Assembly (NCBI GenBank): GCA_958415525.1
Contig: CATYZE010000004.1
Coordinates: forward strand, 1 to 64,000
From: an uncultured Collinsella sp.
GTDB taxonomy: Bacteria > Actinomycetota > Coriobacteriia > Coriobacteriales > Coriobacteriaceae
DNA: 64,000 bases
Direction: 5' to 3'
In this document: in pieces, positions 17,065-26,249 of the stretch
How positions within the stretch are numbered: position 1 is the first letter of the stretch
Layout: each line of letters starts with the position of its first letter
Program-made: the position numbers and the translations under genes
The notes under the pieces: model-generated
Databases searched by the model: none
The model's input: the letters and a program-made list of their open reading frames with translations, nothing else
What the model was told of the DNA's origin: nothing

Positions 17065-19845
17065 ATGGATGGTCCAAGCGTGAGTCTCGGCAGCAAACTA
17101 TCCGATGCAAAGGTCTCCTTTGCGATATTTAAGCGCGACATTAAGCGACTGCTTGTGAACCCCGTCGCCTTGGTGGTTACCCTCGGCGTGTGCGTTATTC
17201 CCTCGCTGTATGCCTGGTACAACATCGTGGCCAACTGGGATCCGTACGGAAACACCCAGGGTATCAAGATTGCCATCGCCAACAACGATCGGGGCACTCA
17301 GAACGACCTGGCGGGCGAGCTCAACGCGGGCGACCAGGTCGTCGATCAGCTCAAGGAGAACGATCAGTTGGGCTGGACCTTCGTCGATTCGGCGGCCGAT
17401 GCCAAGGAGGGCGTCGAGAGCGGTGAGTACTATGCGGCCATCGTAATCCCCAAGAACTTCTCGGATAACCTGGTTTCGATGCTCGACGGCAACTACCATC
17501 AGCCCAAGCTTACGTACTACGTCAATGAGAAGAAGAGCGCTATTGCGCCCAAGGTTACCGACACCGGCGCAAGCACCATCGAGGAGCAGATCAACTCGGA
17601 ATTTGTCTCCACGGTGGGCGAGACCGTTGCCAGCATTGCCAAGGATGCCGGAGTCGATTTAAAGGACAAGGCAACCCAGGCTCAGGATTCGTTGGCCGGT
17701 TCGGTATCAGAGGCTTCCGATACGTTGGGAGAGGTGCGCGATTCGATTGGCGACATGAATGCCGCCATCGATAAGACGAGTGGCGCTATCGCCTCGGCTG
17801 ATGCGGCACTTGCCGACATGCAGGGTCAGGCGCCGTCGCTGACGCAGGCGATCTCCCAGGGCAACGATCTGCTGGGCGAGGCTCGCGCCACGGCGGGCAA
17901 CTCTATCGCCTCGCTCTCCAAGGCGCTCTCGGAAGGCAGCCTTGCGCTCACCAAGACGTCAGCCTCCGCGAACGCTGCGATTGGCAAACTGACGGGCACG
18001 GTCACATCTACGACTACCCGTATCGACAACTCGCTTGAGTCTCTCCAAGCGACGATCGACCACAATAAGGCCGTTATCGGCCATTTGGAAATTCTCGTCA
18101 ATGACACGTCGACAGGTTCCAAGGAAATTGACGCGCGCATTGTATCGACCATCGATTTGCTCCGCGAGCAGAATGAAAAGCTTCAGAGCATCAAGGACGG
18201 TCTGTCTGCGCAGTCGAGCGCCATGGCGAATGACGCCGCGGCCGTCTCGGGTGCCAGCGACGCTATCAATAACGCAATTCAGACCGGTGCGACCAACCTT
18301 GGCCAGGCGCAGACGGACCTGGGGCAGAACGCGTTGCCGAAGGCCTCGAGTGCGCTCGATTCCTTTGCCGCCGTCTCAGGTGATCTGACGGGAATCGTGT
18401 CTGGCCTCACGCCTACTATTGCAAATGCGCGCGGTACACTTTCGCAACTCAACGCTACGCTCGGTCAGGCCAAGACCACGCTGTCCCAGACCGATGCCTC
18501 GCTTGCCAAGGTCCAGGACAAGCTCGCAACCGCCGCCAACGACATCGCGGCGCTACAGACCTCCGAGTCCATGGGCGAGCTGGCCGACCTGATGGGCGTC
18601 GACGTCGATGACGTTGCAGACTTCATGGCATCTCCGGTCGAGCTGACCTCAAAGTCAATTTACCCGGTCAAGAGCTTCGGCTCGGGCATTGCCCCGTTCT
18701 ATACCAACCTGGCACTTTGGGTGGGCGGCTACGTGCTCATCGCTATCTACAAGCTCGAGGTCGACCGCGAAGGCATCGGCAGCTTTACCGCGCGTCAGGG
18801 CTACTTTGGCCGCTGGCTGCTTCTGGTGATCCTGGGCGCGCTCCAGGCCATCATCGTTACGGTGGGAGATCTGGTCATTGGCGTACAGTGCGTCAACCCG
18901 CTCCTATTTGTGCTGGGTGGAATCGCCATCTCGTTTACGTACGTCAACATCATCTATGCGCTGTCCACTACGTTTAAGCATATCGGCAAGGCAATCGGCG
19001 TCATTCTGGTTATCGTGCAGATTCCGGGTTCGTCGGGCATGTATCCCATCGAGATGATGCCCGGCTTCTTCCAGTGGCTGCATCCGCTGCTACCCTTTAC
19101 CTACGGCATCAATCTGCTGCGCGAGACGGTCGGAGGCATGTACTCGTTCAACTACCTGTTTAACTTGTGCATTCTGGGCGTGTTCTTGATCGTGGCGCTC
19201 TTTATCGGTCTGCAGCTGCGTCCGCTGCTGCTCAACCTCAACCTGCTCTTTGATAAACAGCTTTCCACGACGGGTCTGATGATCTGCGAGTCCAATGACC
19301 TGCCGCGTCAGCGCTATTCGCTGCGCACGGCCATGCGCGTCGTGCTCGATTCGGATTCGTACCGTCGTGAGGTGCTCGACCATGCGGTGACTTTTGAGCA
19401 CCGTTACCCCTACTACATCAAGGGCGGTTTTGCCGCCGTGGTAGGCGTCCAGGTCCTGCTCTTTGTGCTGTCGACGGTTCTCGATATCGACAATAACGGC
19501 AAGATTATCCTGCTGGTCATTTGGATTATCTCCGTCATTGTCATTTGCGGCTGGCTGATCAATATCGAATACATCCGCGCGAGCCTCAATACTCAGATGC
19601 GCATCTCGGCGCTTTCGGATGAGGACCTGCGCCGCGAGATGCGCGAACACACGGCCGCCATTCCGGCCGCTCGTCGCATGTTCGGCCTGAATGCCAGCGA
19701 GCGAGGCTCTAAATCCAAGGATCAGGCTGTCGACCAGTCCATTCACCACGATATGCACCATGTGCCCGCGAACGGGGACGACACATTTGTGATGAATGGG
19801 GATGACGCCCCGCTCGGCAAGCACTCAAAAGGAGGTGAGGCATAA
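17065..19845 (+). CDS. YhgE/Pip family membrane protein (first of two)
   Basis: The protein has 926 residues from this start. One N-terminal helix (LVNPVALVVTLGVCVIPSLY) is followed by a long extracytoplasmic domain with heptad-like Ala/Ser/Leu-rich coils (about residues 200-520). A C-terminal ABC-2-type membrane part contains five to six helices. The conserved AWYNIVANWDPYGNT motif is the family hallmark. Members resemble phage-infection protein and EsaA-type secretion components; the function is not settled. The exact start is uncertain (ATG 17065 or GTG 17080). Two further C-terminal helices and a His-rich tail distinguish it from the next gene. Confidence 0.85.
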   Translation: MDGPSVSLGSKLSDAKVSFAIFKRDIKRLLVNPVALVVTLGVCVIPSLYAWYNIVANWDPYGNTQGIKIAIANNDRGTQNDLAGELNAGDQVVDQLKENDQLGWTFVDSAADAKEGVESGEYYAAIVIPKNFSDNLVSMLDGNYHQPKLTYYVNEKKSAIAPKVTDTGASTIEEQINSEFVSTVGETVASIAKDAGVDLKDKATQAQDSLAGSVSEASDTLGEVRDSIGDMNAAIDKTSGAIASADAALADMQGQAPSLTQAISQGNDLLGEARATAGNSIASLSKALSEGSLALTKTSASANAAIGKLTGTVTSTTTRIDNSLESLQATIDHNKAVIGHLEILVNDTSTGSKEIDARIVSTIDLLREQNEKLQSIKDGLSAQSSAMANDAAAVSGASDAINNAIQTGATNLGQAQTDLGQNALPKASSALDSFAAVSGDLTGIVSGLTPTIANARGTLSQLNATLGQAKTTLSQTDASLAKVQDKLATAANDIAALQTSESMGELADLMGVDVDDVADFMASPVELTSKSIYPVKSFGSGIAPFYTNLALWVGGYVLIAIYKLEVDREGIGSFTARQGYFGRWLLLVILGALQAIIVTVGDLVIGVQCVNPLLFVLGGIAISFTYVNIIYALSTTFKHIGKAIGVILVIVQIPGSSGMYPIEMMPGFFQWLHPLLPFTYGINLLRETVGGMYSFNYLFNLCILGVFLIVALFIGLQLRPLLLNLNLLFDKQLSTTGLMICESNDLPRQRYSLRTAMRVVLDSDSYRREVLDHAVTFEHRYPYYIKGGFAAVVGVQVLLFVLSTVLDIDNNGKIILLVIWIISVIVICGWLINIEYIRASLNTQMRISALSDEDLRREMREHTAAIPAARRMFGLNASERGSKSKDQAVDQSIHHDMHHVPANGDDTFVMNGDDAPLGKHSKGGEA

Positions 19846-22035
19846 ATGAAGAACATCCTGCATCTGTTTAAGCGCGACGTCCAAAATGTGTCTCACTCCG
19901 TAATCGGCTTGGTTGTCGTGATGGGCCTCATTATCGTACCGTGCCTGTACGCATGGTTTAACATCGCCGGCAGCTGGGACCCGTACGGCAATACCGGCAA
20001 TCTTAAGATCGCCGTGGTCAATACCGACGAGGGCTACGAGAGCGACCTGATTCCCGTCGAGATTAACGTGGGCGAAAACGTGACGGCCGCTCTGCGTGGT
20101 AACGAGAACTTTGACTGGGTTGTGCTCAACGATCGCGATAAGGCTATCGACGGTGTTAAGTCGGGCGCTTACTATGCGGCCGTCGTAATCCCCAAGAGCT
20201 TTAGCTCCGACATGATGACGCTCTTCTCGACCGACGTGAAACACGCCGATATCGAGTTCTATGAGAACCAGAAGGCCAACGCCATCGCCCAGATCGTGAC
20301 CGAAAAGGGCTCGAGTGCTGTTCAGAACCAGGTCAACGAGACCTTTACCGAGACCATCACGACGATCGGCCTTAAGACGGTTTCCAGCCTGCTCGATTAC
20401 ATGAGCACCGATCAGGTGAGCAACTTCATCGCCAACCTGTCCTCGACGCTTGGCGACTCGGTTCAGGACCTGCAGGACATCAAGGCCAGCGCTACTTCGC
20501 TTGCGGGCATTTTGTGCTCGACCTCCGATTCGCTGACGTCGGCGGGCGGTCTGCTCAAGCAGACCGGAACTACCGAGCAGTCGGTGAAACAGCTGATGGA
20601 GCATGCCGAGAGCGGTATCGGTGATTCGGAGCAAGCACTCAAGGCTGCCAGCGATGCCATCGATGCCGCGATTGATGGAAGTGCGGGTTCGTTCGATAAC
20701 GTGTCCACCGAGCTCGCAAAGGCCTTTGACGCCGCGAACCAGCATGTCGATCTTACGGTGTCTCAGCTCAACGACGGCGCAGCGTCACTCAATACACGTG
20801 CTGACGAGATTGATGCCACGGCGGATAAGCTCCGTAGTCTTGCTGGCCAGGTGAGTAACGATAAGCTCAAGGCGGGGCTTGAGGACGCAGCTGCTGAGCT
20901 TGATAAAACTGCGACGGAGTACCGCAACAATGCCAAGGAGCTGACGGGCATCGCGACGTCGCTCTCGGACAGCATGGCAAAGGTTAACGATGTCCGCGCC
21001 GAAACCGACCAGGCGATCGCCGACGCCAAAGCGGGTGTCTCGGGTGCCAAGATCGATTACGACTCCACGTTCTCGGTCAAGGCAAAGGAGCTCAAGAAGA
21101 CCATCTCGGGCGTTTTGGATTCGCTGAACGGTATTTCGAGCAATCTGGATAGTGCCGTGAGCGGCCTCACCGATGCATCTGGCTCGTTGGCGAAGGGCCT
21201 CTCCAAGGCCGCCAAGCTGGTCAACAAGGCTTCCGATCAGCTAGGTGAAGCGTCCGATAAGATCAGCGCCTTTAAGGACGAGCTCGATGGTGCCCTGATG
21301 TCGGACGACCTTGCCACGATCAAGACGATGATTGGCAACGACCCCGAGGGCCTTGCCGTGGCGCTTTCCGGCCCCGTCGCGCTCGACCGCAAGCCGGTCT
21401 ATCCGATCCGCAATTACGGTTCGGCCATGGCGCCGTTCTACACGATTCTGTCGCTGTGGGTGGGCTCGATCGTGCTGGCGGCCATGATGAAGGTCTCGGT
21501 TGACGACGAACTCATCAACGAGCTGATCCCCGTGCGCCTGCACGAGATCTACCTGGGTCGTTACCTGTTCTTTGGCGGTCTGGCCCTGCTGCAGGCGACG
21601 CTCGTGTGCGCGGGCGACATTCTGTTCTTTGGCATCCAGTGCGACAACCCGCTGCAATTTGTGCTGGCGGGCTGGGTTGCGAGTCTCGTGTTCTCCAATA
21701 TCGTCTACACGCTTACGGTTTCGTTTGGCGATATCGGCAAGGCGCTCGCCGTCGTGCTGTTGGTTATGCAGGTCGGCGGTTCGGGCGGTACGTTCCCCAT
21801 CGAGATGACCGGCCCTGTGTTCCAGGCGATCTATCCGTTCCTGCCGTTCACCCACGGCATCAACGCCATGCATGCCGCCATGGCCGGCGCCTACCATATG
21901 GAGTACTGGGTTGAGCTTGGCATTCTGGCGAGCTATCTGATTCCGTCGCTGGCCCTGGGCGTCGTCTTCCGCCGTCCGGTCATCAAAGCCAACGACTGGA
22001 TCATCGAAAAGCTGGAGAGTACAAAACTGATTTAG
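19846..22035 (+). CDS. YhgE/Pip family membrane protein (second of two)
   Basis: This 729-residue paralogue of the preceding protein shares the N-terminal helix plus AWFNIAGSWDPYGNT, a long coiled extracytoplasmic region and a six-helix ABC-2-like C-terminus (PFLPFTHGINAMHAAMAG). The ATG abuts the stop of the first gene, and AAAGGAGG lies within that gene's end, so the two are translationally coupled. The pair probably forms a heteromeric membrane complex. No TetR regulator or WXG100-type partner is adjacent. Confidence 0.87.
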   Translation: MKNILHLFKRDVQNVSHSVIGLVVVMGLIIVPCLYAWFNIAGSWDPYGNTGNLKIAVVNTDEGYESDLIPVEINVGENVTAALRGNENFDWVVLNDRDKAIDGVKSGAYYAAVVIPKSFSSDMMTLFSTDVKHADIEFYENQKANAIAQIVTEKGSSAVQNQVNETFTETITTIGLKTVSSLLDYMSTDQVSNFIANLSSTLGDSVQDLQDIKASATSLAGILCSTSDSLTSAGGLLKQTGTTEQSVKQLMEHAESGIGDSEQALKAASDAIDAAIDGSAGSFDNVSTELAKAFDAANQHVDLTVSQLNDGAASLNTRADEIDATADKLRSLAGQVSNDKLKAGLEDAAAELDKTATEYRNNAKELTGIATSLSDSMAKVNDVRAETDQAIADAKAGVSGAKIDYDSTFSVKAKELKKTISGVLDSLNGISSNLDSAVSGLTDASGSLAKGLSKAAKLVNKASDQLGEASDKISAFKDELDGALMSDDLATIKTMIGNDPEGLAVALSGPVALDRKPVYPIRNYGSAMAPFYTILSLWVGSIVLAAMMKVSVDDELINELIPVRLHEIYLGRYLFFGGLALLQATLVCAGDILFFGIQCDNPLQFVLAGWVASLVFSNIVYTLTVSFGDIGKALAVVLLVMQVGGSGGTFPIEMTGPVFQAIYPFLPFTHGINAMHAAMAGAYHMEYWVELGILASYLIPSLALGVVFRRPVIKANDWIIEKLESTKLI

Positions 22036-22129
22036 CGCAACAGCGTGGTGTTGACGAAACATCGAGGTTTACTCTGCCGACACTTTAGTGCGGTGAATTG
22101 CGTGGGTTGTTTGGTTGTTGCTACAGTAG

Positions 22130-22165
22130 CGGGGCGTACCGGGGGTCCGGTGCGCCCTGTTTTAT
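22130..22165 (+). terminator. Terminator-like hairpin between yhgE2 and the EamA gene
   Basis: CGGGGCGTACCGG pairs with CCGGTGCGCCCTG around GGGT and is followed by TTTTATTTG. Confidence 0.6.
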
Positions 22166-22234
22166 TTGACCATGAGGCGGCACGCGGCCATGCACGTGCG
22201 GACACCACGCCCAGACTGAGCGCGAGGATGCCCT

Positions 22235-23218
22235 ATGGCCCAGAATGCCGTTGACGAAATCGAAAACATGCCCGATAGCCCTGTAGCGCGCGAAGACCTG
22301 GGTGCCGGCGGCACCTCCCGCGGCGCCGGCGCGCGTTCTCCGTTCTTCTGGAAGGTCTTGCTACTTTCGGTGGCGGTCATCTGGGGCTATTCCTTTACCA
22401 CCATGAAGGATGCGCTCGATACCGTTCCGGTGTTCGAGCTGGTCTACGTTCGCTTTCTCCCGGCATCACTGGTTATGTTCGCCATCTTCCGCAAACGCAT
22501 CATCGCACACTTTAATGCTCGCAACCTTATCGTCGGGCTTGGTATGGGCGCACTTATGTGGGGCGCGTACGGTTTGCAGACGATTGGCCTGGCACAGACC
22601 ACGGCAGGCAAGAGCGCGTTTTTGACGGGTACCTACTGCATCCTCGTGCCGTTTGCGAGCTATGTCCTGAGCGGAGAAAGGCTTACCCGTTACAACTTGG
22701 GCGCCGCATTGCTGTGCCTGGCGGGCATTGGCCTGGTGGCACTCGATAGCGTCGAGTTCAACGCCGGCGATGCCATTACGCTGGGCGGCGCGGTCTTCTT
22801 TGCCATCCAGATGGCGGTGACTGCCAAGTACGGTCGCAAGATGGACATTAACGTCATCACGTTTTGGATGTTTGTGGGCAATGGCGTCTTGAGCTTAGCA
22901 ACGTCGCTGCTATTCGAGACCCAAGCGCCCGCGTCCGTGTGGACGCCGAGTTTTATCGGCGTGATGGTCTTCCTCTCGGTGGGCTGCACGTGCGTGGCAC
23001 TGCTCGTCCAAAACGTCGGTCTGGCGCACGTCCCGGCCTCGACGGGCTCGCTGCTTCTTTCGATGGAGTCGCCCTCGGGTGTGCTGTTCTCGGTGTTGTT
23101 GATGGGGGAGGCGCTCACCTCGCGCCTGCTTGCCGGCTTTGCGCTCATCTTCCTGTCGATTATCTTGAGCGAGACGCATTTCGATTTCTTGCGCCGAAAA
23201 TCTCGCCCGCAATTGTAA
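22235..23218 (+). CDS. EamA/DMT-superfamily transporter
   Basis: The 327-residue protein has about ten membrane helices in two EamA repeats after a ~45-residue hydrophilic N-terminus. Motifs typical of the RhaT/YdcZ-like exporters are visible (WGYSFTTMKDALD, YVRFLPASLVMF, second-half SMESPSGVLFSVLLMGE). Substrate is unknown; drug/metabolite efflux is the usual role. ATG at 22235 with GAGGA upstream. A terminator follows at 23231, so it is a single-gene unit. Confidence 0.85.
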   Translation: MAQNAVDEIENMPDSPVAREDLGAGGTSRGAGARSPFFWKVLLLSVAVIWGYSFTTMKDALDTVPVFELVYVRFLPASLVMFAIFRKRIIAHFNARNLIVGLGMGALMWGAYGLQTIGLAQTTAGKSAFLTGTYCILVPFASYVLSGERLTRYNLGAALLCLAGIGLVALDSVEFNAGDAITLGGAVFFAIQMAVTAKYGRKMDINVITFWMFVGNGVLSLATSLLFETQAPASVWTPSFIGVMVFLSVGCTCVALLVQNVGLAHVPASTGSLLLSMESPSGVLFSVLLMGEALTSRLLAGFALIFLSIILSETHFDFLRRKSRPQL

Positions 23219-23230
23219 ACAACTTGTTGC

Positions 23231-23256
23231 GCCGCCCTTCCAGGGCGGCATTTTTT
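23231..23256 (+). terminator. Terminator of the EamA transporter gene
   Basis: GCCGCCCTT-CC-AGGGCGGC followed by ATTTTTT is a compact strong intrinsic terminator. Confidence 0.85.
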
Positions 23257-23335
23257 ATGTTATGCCCTTACAGTTGTACCTTGCACTTTACGCTATCAAA
23301 GTGCGTGCTGCAAAAACGTTTACTGGAGGGCATCT

Positions 23336-24637
23336 ATGGCACCAGCTCTGTCCGATCTTCAACCGCAACCAGCGCCTCAGGCTACCACAGCGGCGCAGAC
23401 CGCTATCGGCGATGGCCTGGTCAAAGAAGCCCAGGCATTTGCCGGTGAGCTTGCCGCATGGCGCCACGATCTCCATCAGATGCCCGAGCTCGGTAACAAT
23501 CTTCCGCAGACGTCTGCCTATATCCAGGCACGTCTGGACGAGATGGACATTCCCTATACCACGCTCGTCGACGGCTCCTGTGTTGTTGGCCTGATCGGTG
23601 CCGGTGCGGCCGCGGCTGCTCAGGGCAATGGTACGTGCGCGGACGAGCAAGCCGGTACGGTTATCATGCTTCGCGGCGACATGGATGCCCTGCCCGTTGC
23701 CGAGGAATCGGGCGAGCCTTTCGCTTCCACCAACGGCTGCATGCACGCTTGTGGCCACGATATGCATGCGACGGCGCTGCTCGGCGCGGCCCGTTTGCTC
23801 AAGGCCCGCGAGGCCGAGCTTGTCGACGCCAATGCCACCGTCAAACTGCTGTTCCAGCCGGGTGAGGAGACCTTTGAGGGGGCACGCGCTGCCATCGCCG
23901 ACGGCTTGCTCGAGAACCCGCGTCCTCAGGCGGCTTTTGCCATGCACGTCAACAGCCAGTCGCCGCTCGGCCTAGTGCTCTATGGGAGTCCGGCGCTCTC
24001 GGGCGTGTACGGTTTCCGCATCACGCTGCAGGGCAAGGGTGGCCACGGTTCCAGCCCCGAGATTTGCATCGACCCCATCACGGCCGGCGTGCATGTGCAC
24101 CTGGCGCTTCAGGAGCTTATCTCCCGCGAGGTGCCGGCGGCCAAGGAGGTCGCGCTTACCGTGGGTAAGTTCGCTGGCGGCTTGGCGGCCAACGTCATCC
24201 CCGACACCTGCGTGCTCGAGGGAACGTTGCGCGGCTTCGATGTCGAGCTCATGGCTCATCTCAAGGAGCGTATCGCGGAGGTCGTCAACGGCGTTGCCGC
24301 AACATATCGTACGCCGGCAACCATCGAGACGCTTTCGGACGTTCCGCCGCTCGTGCTCGACAGCGATATGACCCAGGCCTCGCTTGGTTACGTGGGCGCG
24401 GTGCTGCCCAAGGCTGCCTTCCTGCCGCTATTCCACGCCATGGCGAGCGAGGACTTCGCGCTTATCTCGAGTGAGATTCCGAGTGCGTACTTTACCGTGG
24501 GCGCGGCCGTGACCGATACGGACGAGCATTTTGCTCAGCATCATCCCAAGGCACGCTTTAGCGATGCCGAGCTTCCCCTCGGCGCCGCGGCTTATGCCGC
24601 TGTCGCTCTCGGATACATTGCGGACCACAAGGAGTAA
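23336..24637 (+). CDS. M20-family amidohydrolase
   Basis: This 433-residue metallopeptidase of the hippurate hydrolase / N-acyl-amino-acid deacylase group has metal-binding motifs GDMDALPV, HACGHDMHATALLG, EE in QPGEETFEG, FAMHVN and a C-terminal MASEDFAL. A dimerisation (lid) domain contains GKGGHGSSPE. It would release free amino acids or related acids from N-acyl conjugates in the cytoplasm. The ATG at 23336 follows GGAGGG. The MFS gene starts 3 bp after its stop, so the substrate is probably imported, or the product exported, by that carrier. Confidence 0.88.
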   Translation: MAPALSDLQPQPAPQATTAAQTAIGDGLVKEAQAFAGELAAWRHDLHQMPELGNNLPQTSAYIQARLDEMDIPYTTLVDGSCVVGLIGAGAAAAAQGNGTCADEQAGTVIMLRGDMDALPVAEESGEPFASTNGCMHACGHDMHATALLGAARLLKAREAELVDANATVKLLFQPGEETFEGARAAIADGLLENPRPQAAFAMHVNSQSPLGLVLYGSPALSGVYGFRITLQGKGGHGSSPEICIDPITAGVHVHLALQELISREVPAAKEVALTVGKFAGGLAANVIPDTCVLEGTLRGFDVELMAHLKERIAEVVNGVAATYRTPATIETLSDVPPLVLDSDMTQASLGYVGAVLPKAAFLPLFHAMASEDFALISSEIPSAYFTVGAAVTDTDEHFAQHHPKARFSDAELPLGAAAYAAVALGYIADHKE

Positions 24638-24640
24638 TCC

Positions 24641-25945
24641 ATGTCCCAGCAGCATAAATTCTTCCCCGGTTGGCTCGTCGTGGCCTCCGGCTTTGTGATC
24701 ATGGCCACGTGCTACACGATTTTCGTTAACTGCATGAGCCTGTTTCAGCCGCTTATCGTAAGCGACCTGGGCATCACGCTTGCGCAGTACAACATCTCCA
24801 ACGCCATCTCCACCGTGGTGAGCGTTATCGGCTCGCTTGTCATTGGCCATGTCGCCGATAAAGTAAGCGGCCGCGTTTTGGGCTCCCTCACTGTAATCGC
24901 CACCTCTGCCGTTCTTGCCGGCATGAGCTTTGTCGGTGAGCTGTGGCAGGTCTACGTGCTCTTTGCCGTCTCGGGCTGCTTTGCCGTTGCCTCGACCCGC
25001 CTGCTCATCAGCCTGGTGACCGCCAACTGGTTTACGGCCAAGCGAGGCCTTGCCATCTCCATCGCACTTTCGGGCTCGGGCTTTGGCGGCGCTATTCTGT
25101 CTCCCATCGTGAGCTCGCTTATCGTGGGTGTTGGCTGGCGTTCCGCCTTCCTGGTGCTCGCGGCTATCTGCATGGTGGCGGCGCTGCCCATCACGGCCTA
25201 TTCCTTCCGCACCAAGCCTTCCGAGATCGGTCTTAAGCCGCTCGGCGAGAACCCAGGCGACCCGTCTGCTTCTGCCACGGGTGATAAGAACGAGAAGGCA
25301 GCCCCCGAGGTTAGCGTCGGCTGGTCTCGTATCAAGAAGAGCCCGGCATTTTGGCTGCTCGTCGTCGCCTTCCTCTTTATGGGCTTGGTCAATGGCGCCA
25401 TCCTGCCCAACCAGGTTACCAACATGACGAGTGTTACCGTCAACGGCGCCAAGATCGTCACGGGCGGCCACGATCCCATGTGGGCAGGTACCGTGCTTTC
25501 GGCCTATATGGTCACCGTCGTTATCGCCAAAATTTCGCTCGGTGCGATCTATGACCGCTTTGGCCTGCGCTTTGGCAATATCCTTGGCTCCGTTGCGTGC
25601 ATTATCGCCTGTGTGGCGCTGTGCTTCCCGACGACGGACCTCGGTCCTATTGTCGCCGCTGTGAGCTTTGGTATCGGAACGTGCATGGGTACCATCACGC
25701 CTACCATCGCCGCGTCCAAGCAGTTTGGCATGGCCGACCTCGGCAAGGTCACGGGCACCATCACCTCGCTCGAGATGGTCGGCGGCACCGTAGGCGCCAT
25801 TGTCTCGGGCGTGTTGTTCGATGCCACGGGCTCCTTTGCGAGCACCTGGATCGTGTGCCTGGTGTGTTCTGTGGTCATGCTCGTATTCCTGCTGGCCTCG
25901 GAGCCCATCGCCGCCAAGCTGCGCGCAAGCGTGGCGGGGGAGTAG
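24641..25945 (+). CDS. MFS transporter (oxalate/formate antiporter-like)
   Basis: The 434-residue carrier has twelve predicted helices with a hydrophilic central loop (~residues 195-230). The N-terminus FFPGWLVVASGFVIMATCYT and the GHVADKVSGRVLG loop-2/3 motif place it with the OFA-like MFS group, which carries organic anions. AAGGAG precedes the ATG at 24641. It is coupled to the M20 amidohydrolase gene, so an acyl-amino acid or peptide-derived anion is a sensible but unproven substrate. Confidence 0.86.
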   Translation: MSQQHKFFPGWLVVASGFVIMATCYTIFVNCMSLFQPLIVSDLGITLAQYNISNAISTVVSVIGSLVIGHVADKVSGRVLGSLTVIATSAVLAGMSFVGELWQVYVLFAVSGCFAVASTRLLISLVTANWFTAKRGLAISIALSGSGFGGAILSPIVSSLIVGVGWRSAFLVLAAICMVAALPITAYSFRTKPSEIGLKPLGENPGDPSASATGDKNEKAAPEVSVGWSRIKKSPAFWLLVVAFLFMGLVNGAILPNQVTNMTSVTVNGAKIVTGGHDPMWAGTVLSAYMVTVVIAKISLGAIYDRFGLRFGNILGSVACIIACVALCFPTTDLGPIVAAVSFGIGTCMGTITPTIAASKQFGMADLGKVTGTITSLEMVGGTVGAIVSGVLFDATGSFASTWIVCLVCSVVMLVFLLASEPIAAKLRASVAGE

Positions 25946-25977
25946 CGGGTCGCCGCCTATTCCTGTTTGCCTGTTCT

Positions 25978-26045
25978 GCCCGTGGCTGCCTTGGAAACCG
26001 AATCGATGCTCGTACCATCGTTCGGTTTCCAAGGCGGCCGCGGGC
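25978..26045. repeat. Long palindrome A before hisS
   Basis: Twenty-five-base arms (25978-26002 and 26021-26045) are complementary apart from two G-U-compatible positions. The 18-base centre contains a further CGAT/ATCG pair. The core CCGAA...TACCATCGTTCGG is shared with palindrome C at 26124-26185. It lies just after the MFS gene and may act as its terminator. Confidence 0.72.
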
Positions 26046-26055
26046 GCACAAAAAT

Positions 26056-26117
26056 GATCCGTTTTCCTCCGTCCCCTACGGATCACGTGATCCCCTAGGG
26101 ACGGAGGAGAGCGGATC
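26056..26117. repeat. Palindrome B before hisS
   Basis: GATCCG-TTTT-CCTCCGTCCC (26056-26075) faces GGGACGGAGG-AGAG-CGGATC (26098-26117). A perfect 14-bp palindrome, GGATCACGTGATCC (26080-26093), lies at the centre. It sits between palindromes A and C. Confidence 0.68.
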
Positions 26118-26123
26118 GGCTGT

Positions 26124-26185
26124 CGCGGCGGCGCATCTGGCCGAACGAGTTCCCATACCCTCGTTCGGTCAGATGCGCCGCCGCG
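26124..26185. repeat. Long palindrome C before hisS
   Basis: Arms of 25-26 bp (26124-26149 and 26160-26185) pair with a single G-U position around a 10-base loop. The centre is related to palindrome A (19 of 28 positions) but the outer arms are unrelated. It ends just before the hisS -10 box. Confidence 0.72.
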
Positions 26186-26201
26186 GTTTGTGTTTGTGCC
26201 G

Positions 26202-26207
26202 TATAAT
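26202..26207 (+). promoter_or_regulatory. -10 box of hisS
   Basis: A perfect TATAAT lies 42 bp before the hisS ATG. A convincing -35 hexamer is not visible at 17 bp; the expected position falls at the end of palindrome C. Confidence 0.5.
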
Positions 26208-26249
26208 GACCACTATCTATGACGCGATACAAAAGAAAGGTGTTTGCCC

